Positions 25,603 through 33,274 of a stretch of DNA of 64,000 bases are shown in pieces. The stretch comes from JALYUA01 sp038239305 (lineage in GTDB: Bacteria; Acidobacteriota; Thermoanaerobaculia; UBA5066; Gp7-AA6). The position numbers and the translations under genes were made by a program. Under the pieces are notes generated by a model, which was given only the letters and a program-made list of their open reading frames with translations, was not told where the DNA came from and did not search any database. The first letter of the stretch is position 1. The number at the start of each line of letters is the position of its first letter. Location: assembly GCA_038239305.1 (NCBI GenBank), contig JBBSEW010000009.1, positions 12,586 through 76,585 on the forward strand, in the 5' to 3' direction.

Positions 25603-25902
25603 TTTGGGTCTCCTGCTTTTCGAGGGAAGGTAGTTCAGGCAGATCGGAAATGCAACCCATGTCGGGGCCCGCGCGCGGACGACGAATCGGAAATTTGTGA
25701 CGAGTTCTCACCAATCATCCCGAGGCAGCAGGAGTTGCCTCTCGCAGTTCCCCATCGAGACGCCGCGGCGGGGGCAGAAGAAAGAAGGCGTCTTCACCGG
25801 ATCGCTGATCCACTCCCCCTCTCCGTGCGAAGCGAGAGGGGATCCGCACAAGACAAAGGGCCCCTTGCGGGGCCCTTTAGGGGAGCTACTCGAGAATCGC
25901 TA
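25603..25902. other. Intergenic region with two hairpins
   Basis: This 300-base gap precedes the protease gene and follows the stop of the next reverse-strand gene. It holds the terminator at 25855-25878 and a second inverted repeat at 25816-25841 (CCCCTCTC with GAGAGGGG). The protease promoter should lie near 25610-25700. No gene is evident. Confidence 0.5.
25855..25878 (-). terminator. Rho-independent terminator of the SLH gene at 25903
   Basis: A ten-base perfect stem (AAAGGGCCCC with GGGGCCCTTT) and the loop TTGC lie 25 bases past the stop codon at 25903. The T residues are part of the stem on the reverse strand. The stem core is the same as in the terminator at 21541. Confidence 0.7.
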
Positions 25903-28900
25903 CTAGGGTCCGTACAGGTTGAGCTTGAAAGTGACCGTGAGAAAGACGGCGTTCTGCCCGCGCAACACGGGGTCGGCCGGACAGAATTTTCCGCCGCCGC
26001 AGCCGACGGTGATGCCCTCGGCTACCAGCTGCTCGACGTAGGGCGCGAACGGGCTGCTCACCGGAACGTCGGAGAAGAGACCGACCGCGGGGGGCGGCGT
26101 GTACGCGGGGCCGTGCTCGGCGCGGAGGAGGAACACCGCCGACTGGGCACGCGTCACCGGATCCGCCGGACAGAAGTTGTTGTTGCCGCAGCCGGCCGTG
26201 ATCCCTTCCGCCACGAGCTGCTCGACGAACGGCGCGAACGGACTGCTCACCGGCACGTCGTTGAAGATCCCCTGCGCCGGGGGAGGCGTGTAACCCGAAC
26301 CGTGCTCCGCGAGGAGGAGGAACACGGCGTCCTGCGCCCGATTGACCGCGCTGGCCGGACAGAAGACGCCCGCCCCGCATCCCGACGTGATGCCCTTGTG
26401 GAAGATCGTCTCGACGAATCGGTAGAAGCCCGAGCCGACCGGAACGTCCGAGAAACTTCCGCCGACGTGCAGGGTCCACGTCTTGGTGGTTCCGTCGGAC
26501 AGATTCTCGTCGACCGTGGTATCCCAGTGGGCGGTCGGGCGCGCGCCGGCGCTGATGCCTAGCTCGTAGCAGTTGCCGGTTGCGGTCCGGCAGTTCGTCG
26601 TCGCGCCGGGAGACACCGGACCGTAGTCCGCGCTGCCGTCGACGATCGTGTACGTCGGACCGGCCGGACCCGTGAAATTGGAAGCCGTTCCGGTCAGGTC
26701 CACCGGCGCCGAGCCGAGGTTCGTCCAACCCGGATTGACGAGGACGATCTCCCCCTGCTCGAAAACATTGTTGGCGTTGGAGGACGTGCCGCTGACGAAG
26801 GCCTGATCGACCTGGAGCGTCTGGGGGGTGAAGTCCGAGATGACGACCGTCGTGGTCCCCGCCGCGGACGAACAGGTGCCGATCGTGGCCACCACCGAGT
26901 AGACGCCCGCGTTCGCCGCCGTGGCGCCCGAAATCGAGGGGTTCTGAAGTGGCGAAGTGAAGCCGCTCGGACCGGTCCAGGCGTACGTCGCGCCCGCCAC
27001 CGTCGAAGCGGTCAGGTTGATCGTGCCGCCCGCCGCCACCGGGCTGTTGCTCCCCGCGGTGGGTGCGGCCGGCGTCGGGTTGATCGTCACGACCGTCGTG
27101 GCCGCGTCCGTCGAGCAGCTGCCTACCGTCGCCACGACGGAATACGTGCCGGACTGAGCCGGAACGACGTTCGTGAGAACCGGGTTCTGCTGATTGGAAG
27201 TGAAGCCGTTCGGGCCCGTCCACGCGTAGGTGGCGCCCGGAACCGTGGTCGCCGTGAGCTGGAGCGTCCCGCCCTCGCAGACCGGTCCGTCATTGCCGGC
27301 CGTCGGAGCCGCCGGGCGTCCGCCGTCCGTGTCGTCGAGGAGGCCCGTGATGACCGTCGTGTATCCGCTGCAGAAGCTGTTCGGCGTCACCTCATTGACG
27401 GCGAGGTCCACGGATCCGCCCGGTGGAATCGTCGCCTTGAAGCTGCCCAACGGAGCGGGGCTCGCACCCCCGTCGCCGAGGTAGTTGGTCTGGATGGCTG
27501 CGGGGTTGAAGGGGCCGAGGTAGGCGACCGGCTCGATGGCGGCGCACGGAGTGGACGTGGTGAAGGTCGCGCACACCGCATAGGGCGTGTCGTTGACGAA
27601 GGTGTGGAGGTCGTAGTGGCGGACGGCCGAATCCTGGAGGGCCGGCGTTGCCTTGGGGGCGCAGGTCGACACGACCCCGTTGCGGGCCAGCCGTCCGGTC
27701 TGCGTGGGACTGACCGCCGCGATGCTTCCGGTCAGCGTAATCGTTTTCTGACACGTCGGGACGCTGAACGAGAACGGAACGGATCCCGCCGACGAGTTGA
27801 GCGTGCCGCTCAGATCAATGGGCGTCCCGCAGACGAACGTCGAAGACGTCGTGAGGATGAAAGGAGTCGTGTTCGAGGCGGTCTGACCGGCCGCGATGTT
27901 CGCAAAGCCGGAGGTCGCGGGAGTCACCGTGACGCCGGGGGTCGTGGTGGAAATCGTCCCCGAGACGCCGGTCGCCGTCGCGCATCCGATGTTGTCGGCG
28001 GCGATATTGATGATGACGCACTCGTTGCGATTGATCACGCCGTTGCCGTTTCCGATGCTGTCGTCGATGGAGAAGCCGCCGAAGGCGAGAGTCGCCGTTC
28101 CCGACAGGGTGAAGTTACGCGTGGTCACGGCGGCATTTGTGATCGTGACGACGGAGCCCGGAGGAGACACGCAGCCCGGGCGCAGCGCCGCGACGACGCC
28201 GGCGTCGTAGGTGCCGGGGCTCGTCACGAGGGTATAGACGCCGAACTCGTTCGTGGCCGCCGAGAAACCGTTGTCGAGCTCGACGACCGCGCCCGCAACG
28301 AGATTCCCGTCGCCGTCGCGCACCGTGCCCGTCAACGTCCCCTTCGGAGGAGTCGTGCAGTTCCCCGCGGGGAATCGGAACGACGCGATCCTCGTTCCCC
28401 ATGTGAACTGCCCGGTCACCGGGATGTACTGGTTGGTGTACCAGAAGGTGCACTGGTCCCGGGGGTCGAGGCTCATGCCGCTGTAGTCGCCCCAGCGGTT
28501 GCCGGTGACCTGCTGCACGCCGATGCCGGGCTGCATCGTGACCTCGGCGCCCATCGTTCCGAGGGGATCGCCCGAGAGCCGCCCCGTGACGTCGATCTCC
28601 GGCTTCGTTGTCGTCGAAGACTTGCTGAAGCCGAGAGCGATGTTGCCCGAGTTGTCCATCGCGACCGAACCCGTCCAGCGATGGTCGCTATCCGGAGCGT
28701 ACGTACCCTGCTGGAAGATCGTCGGGGTCGTCGCCGGGGTACGCAGCTCGTACCAGCGCAAGGCGGCCTGGTTCGCCGGCGGCGTCAGCGCGTTGACCGT
28801 CTGGACGCCGATGATCGATTCCGTTCCGGCATTGTTGCGATACGCGACCCGGTACATGAATCGACCGGTCAAGGAGTCGAGCTTGTCATTGACGCCCGCC

Positions 28901-30306
28901 GGAGGCGGCTCGTTGATGCAGTTGCGCGAGAAGCCGCAGAGGTTCGTCTGGTAGGACGCCGTCACGATGTCCGCCTCCTGCGTGATGGTCATCGAAGGCG
29001 TACCGCCCCAGGTCGTCGCGATGGTCCAGAAGTGGATGCCGGGAACCGGCGAGCCATCCCACTCCGGACTGGCCGGCGCGAGGACGTACTCGGGAGAGCC
29101 GGCGGGAGGCGGCGTGAGGCTTTCCAGATCCGCCGCGAGGCCGCCGAAGAACTCGCCGAGGCCGGGGGTGCCCAGGCTGCCGATCTGCAACCGCGCCGGA
29201 ACACCCAGGATCATCGCCCCGCGCTCGAACGCCACGACAGCTTCGTTCTGGTACTGGCTCGCGGCCGGAAGAGTTTGATCGAATACATGGAACGTCGTGT
29301 AGTAGCTGTCCGGCCAGGTCGACATGTGCGGATAGTCGTAGAGAAGGTTCGGCGACAGGGGGAAGTCGTACAGGTAGTACGCGCCGAGCGGGTCGCCCGT
29401 CACGGACACCGCGACGCACTGATGCGACGCAAGGCCGGTCGGCGGCTGGTCGACGGAAAACTGCGAGAGAACCCAGCGATCCGCGAGGATGTCGTACTGC
29501 GCGATCGGATCGCCGTTGTTCGAAGCAGCGCAGACGCCGCCAAGGGCGGTGAAGAGCGTGTTGCCGTTCGCCGGCCCGTACAGGATCGAGCCCGACTTGT
29601 CGTAGATCGCGAACTGCGAGTTGACCCACTGCACATAGTGACTGGGGCCGACGTGCCCGTTGTCGTCCGACGGCGCGCTGTTGTTGACGCCGACGCCGGG
29701 AAAGTTCACACCGGTCGGGGTCGGAGCGTCCGGGCCGAAATGGGTCTGCAGGGCGCCGTCCGGGTGGACGGGAAGATTGCCGGCCGTCAATCCGCGATAC
29801 GGAAGAGTGAAGTTCTCGACCTCAACCTTCGGGTCATGCGTCGTGCGGATGGGGGGAACGTCTTTCAGGCGGGGGGACAGGACGGGCGAAACGGAGGCTC
29901 CCTGGGCGCGCGCCCAGAGGGCCATCTGCTCGTCCGTGGGCTTTGCTTTCTGGTCCTGGTCGGCATCCGTCGAGTCGCCGGCTTCGGCGAACGCGACGCG
30001 GTGCCCGAGCTGTTCGTTTTCCGCGACAACCCGTTTCGTTGCGGCCCGGGCCGAATGGGGCCGCTTGGCACGATGCTCTGCGACGGAGGGGGCCGGCGCG
30101 GCAGCAGTTTTCGCCGTCGAGGCGGCAGCGGAAGCGGACGCGACCGCGTCGGGCTTTGCCGGAACCGTCCCGGCCGATCGTGAGGAGGGGACGAAACCCG
30201 CCGAAGCGATTGCCGTCGAACGAGAGCGCGACAAGAGCGCTCCCGCGGTCACCAGACACGTCAGGGCGAGCAGGGAAATGGAGATCAGCAGAGTCTTTCG
30301 CTTCAC
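25903..30306 (-). CDS. Giant secreted multidomain protein with three SLH-like modules (paralogue B)
   Basis: The 1467-residue product starts at a GTG at 30306 with GGGGG eight bases upstream. Residues ~1-28 are a signal peptide or anchor, followed by an Ala-rich, charged linker. Residues ~180-620 match the beta domain of the paralogue at 15883 (VGPSHYVQWVNSQFAIYDK, QYDILADRWVLSQFSVD, RWGDYSGMSLDPRDQCTFWY). Residues ~654-730 are a carboxypeptidase-regulatory-like domain. Residues ~1002-1149 hold two PKD/Ig-like repeats (GATYAWTGPNGFTSNQQNP and GATYAWTGPSGFTSPLQNP) where paralogue A has a DUF11 repeat. The pre-SLH domain (~1159-1279) and three SLH-like modules follow. No catalytic site is recognisable. 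A surface binding or structural role is inferred. Confidence 0.85.
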   Translation of the reverse strand: MKRKTLLISISLLALTCLVTAGALLSRSRSTAIASAGFVPSSRSAGTVPAKPDAVASASAAASTAKTAAAPAPSVAEHRAKRPHSARAATKRVVAENEQLGHRVAFAEAGDSTDADQDQKAKPTDEQMALWARAQGASVSPVLSPRLKDVPPIRTTHDPKVEVENFTLPYRGLTAGNLPVHPDGALQTHFGPDAPTPTGVNFPGVGVNNSAPSDDNGHVGPSHYVQWVNSQFAIYDKSGSILYGPANGNTLFTALGGVCAASNNGDPIAQYDILADRWVLSQFSVDQPPTGLASHQCVAVSVTGDPLGAYYLYDFPLSPNLLYDYPHMSTWPDSYYTTFHVFDQTLPAASQYQNEAVVAFERGAMILGVPARLQIGSLGTPGLGEFFGGLAADLESLTPPPAGSPEYVLAPASPEWDGSPVPGIHFWTIATTWGGTPSMTITQEADIVTASYQTNLCGFSRNCINEPPPAGVNDKLDSLTGRFMYRVAYRNNAGTESIIGVQTVNALTPPANQAALRWYELRTPATTPTIFQQGTYAPDSDHRWTGSVAMDNSGNIALGFSKSSTTTKPEIDVTGRLSGDPLGTMGAEVTMQPGIGVQQVTGNRWGDYSGMSLDPRDQCTFWYTNQYIPVTGQFTWGTRIASFRFPAGNCTTPPKGTLTGTVRDGDGNLVAGAVVELDNGFSAATNEFGVYTLVTSPGTYDAGVVAALRPGCVSPPGSVVTITNAAVTTRNFTLSGTATLAFGGFSIDDSIGNGNGVINRNECVIINIAADNIGCATATGVSGTISTTTPGVTVTPATSGFANIAAGQTASNTTPFILTTSSTFVCGTPIDLSGTLNSSAGSVPFSFSVPTCQKTITLTGSIAAVSPTQTGRLARNGVVSTCAPKATPALQDSAVRHYDLHTFVNDTPYAVCATFTTSTPCAAIEPVAYLGPFNPAAIQTNYLGDGGASPAPLGSFKATIPPGGSVDLAVNEVTPNSFCSGYTTVITGLLDDTDGGRPAAPTAGNDGPVCEGGTLQLTATTVPGATYAWTGPNGFTSNQQNPVLTNVVPAQSGTYSVVATVGSCSTDAATTVVTINPTPAAPTAGSNSPVAAGGTINLTASTVAGATYAWTGPSGFTSPLQNPSISGATAANAGVYSVVATIGTCSSAAGTTTVVISDFTPQTLQVDQAFVSGTSSNANNVFEQGEIVLVNPGWTNLGSAPVDLTGTASNFTGPAGPTYTIVDGSADYGPVSPGATTNCRTATGNCYELGISAGARPTAHWDTTVDENLSDGTTKTWTLHVGGSFSDVPVGSGFYRFVETIFHKGITSGCGAGVFCPASAVNRAQDAVFLLLAEHGSGYTPPPAQGIFNDVPVSSPFAPFVEQLVAEGITAGCGNNNFCPADPVTRAQSAVFLLRAEHGPAYTPPPAVGLFSDVPVSSPFAPYVEQLVAEGITVGCGGGKFCPADPVLRGQNAVFLTVTFKLNLYGP

Positions 30307-30454
30307 CGAGATACCCCCTTATGGCCCGTCACCGGGCCGGACGCCGACATCACGGGCGAGATCCCCGAGAGGTTTGGAATAGTCTTTGAGGTGCTGTCGT
30401 AGCTTGACGATAGTTTCCGGTTGCTGCCGGAAACGTAGCCGGGGAGGACGTACG

Positions 30455-30949
30455 CTGTCAAGACATTTCGTTTTCGCGCACTGCGCGGCGGCCGGTCTCC
30501 TCTTTTTTGCGTTTGCGGCGCCGAACGGGAGCGCCGCCATCGGTGACGGGGTTCCGGCGAACCGGGCGCAACCCACGGCGCCCCCGCCCACCGTAACGCC
30601 CGCGGGCCTTCCGGCCGGAATCTGGGGAGGCCGCGGTATCGCTCTGACGATTTCTCAGGATGCGGACGCCCGCGTCGAGCTCGACTGCGCCCGCGGCACG
30701 ATCTCTCCCCCGCTCACGCTCGGACCCGAAGGCGGGTTCGCATGGAAGGGCACGCTGGAGCGGGAAGGACCGGGCCCGATCCGGCAGGGAAAATCGCCCT
30801 CCGAGCGCCCTGTCCGCTTCCGCGGGGAGGTCCGCGGCGAAACGATGACCCTCTCGATCGATTACGCCGGCACGGACTCCGACTCGGGCACCCTCGGTTC
30901 CTTCACCCTCACACGAGGAGGGCCGCCGCGCATCCGGAAATGCAGCTGA
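30455..30949 (+). CDS. Small secreted protein of unknown function, apparently with a CTG start
   Basis: The protein carries an N-terminal signal peptide (SRHFVFAHCAAAGLLFFAFA) and a compact beta domain (GIWGGRGIALTISQDADARV, then ELDCARGTI, then ERPVRFRGEVRGETMTLSI). The domain resembles a family of small exported proteins with no known function. The reading frame is open from 30386, where TTG codons at 30386 and 30404 lack a ribosome-binding site. The CTG at 30455 has GGGGAGG seven bases upstream and sits exactly before the signal peptide, so I prefer it (164 residues). It lies divergent to the giant SLH gene and is not part of a visible operon. Confidence 0.65.
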   Translation: MSRHFVFAHCAAAGLLFFAFAAPNGSAAIGDGVPANRAQPTAPPPTVTPAGLPAGIWGGRGIALTISQDADARVELDCARGTISPPLTLGPEGGFAWKGTLEREGPGPIRQGKSPSERPVRFRGEVRGETMTLSIDYAGTDSDSGTLGSFTLTRGGPPRIRKCS

Positions 30950-31064
30950 TATCGGAAGCGAGCGCTTGAAAGCGGAGGACGATTGCGGCAGCGTGAACGT
31001 CTAGCCGCGAAACGCGGATTCGACGGGCGAGAGATCGGTCGTCGTTTTCCCGGATCGCGAGCCG

Positions 31065-33236
31065 CTAAGGCAGCACGAACGTGGTGACGAGAAACACGGC
31101 CATCTGCTGGCGCGACACAGCGCTCTCCGGACAGTAGTTCCCGGAGCCGCATCCCACCGTGACCCCGCGCGCGACGAGCTCCTGGATCCAGGGGGCGAAC
31201 CCGCTCGAGCACGGCACGTCGAAAAAAGGCGCCGTCGTGCAGGCCGGCGGCGTGTACGACGAGCCGTCGCTCGTCCGGAGCAGGAAAACCGCCATCTGCG
31301 CCCGCGTCACCGGATCGTTCGGACAGTACGCTCCGAAGCCGCATCCCGCGGTGATGTTCCGCGCGGCGAGCTCGTTGATCCATGTTGCGAAGCCGTTCGA
31401 GCAGGGCACGTCGCTGAACACGACGCCCGTGCACGCCGGCGGGGTATAGGCAGCGCCGCCCTTCGAGCGCAGGAGGAACACGGCCATCTGCCCGCGCGTC
31501 ACGGATGACGACGGGCAATAGTTGCCGGGCGTGCACCCGCTCGAGACGCCGTCGAGCAGCATCTTGTTGACGAACGGAAAGAACGGATTCGCGGGAAGGA
31601 CGTCGTTGAAGTAGTAGAAGTAGGCGTTTGACAGCGTCGCCGCCGTCTGACCGGGATTCTTGATCACGACATTCCCGCGGCCGGGCGTTCCCTTTCCCGT
31701 CGTCGCGGTGATCTGCGTGGGCGTGGCGCCCGTCACGGCCGCCGCCACTCCGTTCACCGTGACGGCGGCTCCGGCCGAAAAGTTCGAGCCGGTCACGGTC
31801 ACGCCCGTGCTTCCCGCCGCGGGCCCGGAGCCCGGCTGGACTCCGAGGGGAACCGCCGGTCCCGAGATCGTCGGGAAAACGCAGACCCCGACGGCCCCCG
31901 CCAGGTTGGTGTTCACGTAGGCCTGCTGGAAGGGGTGAAAGTGCGGCGTCGAGCCGCAGCTCGTGAGATGGCAGTAGCTCATGAGGGTGCCTGGACCGCC
32001 GACGGGACAGCTCGTCGGGCCCGTGTAGCACGGCTCCAGGTTCCAGCACTGATCGAGGCCCTCGCAGTGCGTGTGCGGCGCGCCGAGATTGTGCCCGAGC
32101 TCGTGCGCGACGAGCTTCCCGATGTCCGGAAAGTCGTCCGTCCCCGTGAAGATCTGATTGAAGCTGTATCCGAGGGAGGAATTGCAGAGCAGGGCGCTGT
32201 GCGAGTTCCCGATCCAGGCAATCCCGGACGCGGAGAATCCGCCCGGCTGTTTTCCCGAGATCATGAGCGCGAGCGCCCGGGTGATCCCCGAGTAGTTCGC
32301 GTTCCAGTAGTTCGTGAAGTCGTTCAGCTTGTCCCCGTCCGCGTTTCCTCCCGAGCCGGCGATATAGGGATCCGGCGTGGTCGACGGGCGCAGGATGGTG
32401 AATCCCTGGAAAAGCGAGAGCGTCGTGAAGTCGGGGTTGTACGTCTGCGCGTTCATCGCCGCGACCAGGGACGCGATGTAATTTGCGGCCAGCGTCACGT
32501 TGTTCCCGAATTTGACCGACAGCAGCGCGTTGTCGGTGTCGATCGCGAGAGTCGCGGTGTAGCTGCCGGAGAGAAGAGGCGCGCGGACGGAATCGGGACG
32601 GCGAGCCGAGGATTCGACCGCGCTCGATGGCGGCGCCGCCAGCTCCTCCTGTCCGCAAGTCCATGCCGGGACCGGAGCCTCCGCTTCCTCCGCGGCCGAT
32701 CGCGAGAGGCGATACGCGCCGGGCGATTTCGGATCGGGCCTCACGCGATACACGGCGCTCCCGGACCAGCTCACTCCCTCCGCTGCCTTGCGGTCCGGAT
32801 CCCATGTGACCAGAACCCGTGTCGCTTCCGTCGCGTCGGCGCCGGCGCCCTCGGGCGCCGCTCCCCAGAAAAAGCGAAGCCGGGAACGCGGCACCGGCAC
32901 TTCCCGCCCTCGATCGATCGAGACGATCCGCGCGTCCGCGGCATACACGTCGCGGCGCGTCAGGACGACGGAGATCCGCCGGCCCGGCGCCACCGGCCAG
33001 CTCGCGGAGACGCTTTCGTCCCGATCCAGCCGGGTGAGGCTCTGCAGAAGGCCGTCGTCGAGCAGGACCGCCTCTCCCGCGTCGGGGACAGGAGCGGCCT
33101 GCGCCGACTGGAGGACCACGGGCGCCGCGTGCGCGCGCGACGAATCGGCCGAGCTCGAAGGGGCGGCGCCGGCCGGGCCGGGAGCGAGGAGAAGGGCCGC
33201 CACCGCGGCGAGAGAGAGAACTGTCGGCTTCTGCAT
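31065..33236 (-). CDS. Secreted zinc metallopeptidase (M12/reprolysin-like) with IPT domain and three SLH-like modules
   Basis: The start at 33236 opens a signal peptide (QKPTVLSLAAVAALLLAPG) and gives 723 residues. Residues ~240-440 form a metallopeptidase domain with the extended zinc site HELGHNLGAPHTH (~378) and the Met-turn GTLMSYCH (~417), as in reprolysin-like M12 metzincins. The first ~220 residues are probably a propeptide. Residues ~460-540 are an IPT/TIG domain (GVTVTGSNFSAGAAVTVNG). Three SLH-like modules fill ~545-723. Modules 2 and 3 carry the PPAC...VPC pair. The neighbour at 33275 has the same architecture with a different catalytic domain. It is probably a surface-attached protease. 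The substrate is unknown. Confidence 0.87.
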   Translation of the reverse strand: MQKPTVLSLAAVAALLLAPGPAGAAPSSSADSSRAHAAPVVLQSAQAAPVPDAGEAVLLDDGLLQSLTRLDRDESVSASWPVAPGRRISVVLTRRDVYAADARIVSIDRGREVPVPRSRLRFFWGAAPEGAGADATEATRVLVTWDPDRKAAEGVSWSGSAVYRVRPDPKSPGAYRLSRSAAEEAEAPVPAWTCGQEELAAPPSSAVESSARRPDSVRAPLLSGSYTATLAIDTDNALLSVKFGNNVTLAANYIASLVAAMNAQTYNPDFTTLSLFQGFTILRPSTTPDPYIAGSGGNADGDKLNDFTNYWNANYSGITRALALMISGKQPGGFSASGIAWIGNSHSALLCNSSLGYSFNQIFTGTDDFPDIGKLVAHELGHNLGAPHTHCEGLDQCWNLEPCYTGPTSCPVGGPGTLMSYCHLTSCGSTPHFHPFQQAYVNTNLAGAVGVCVFPTISGPAVPLGVQPGSGPAAGSTGVTVTGSNFSAGAAVTVNGVAAAVTGATPTQITATTGKGTPGRGNVVIKNPGQTAATLSNAYFYYFNDVLPANPFFPFVNKMLLDGVSSGCTPGNYCPSSSVTRGQMAVFLLRSKGGAAYTPPACTGVVFSDVPCSNGFATWINELAARNITAGCGFGAYCPNDPVTRAQMAVFLLRTSDGSSYTPPACTTAPFFDVPCSSGFAPWIQELVARGVTVGCGSGNYCPESAVSRQQMAVFLVTTFVLP

Positions 33237-33274
33237 GAGCGGGAAGATGTCGCCTGCAGCTGGTCGGCTATCGG

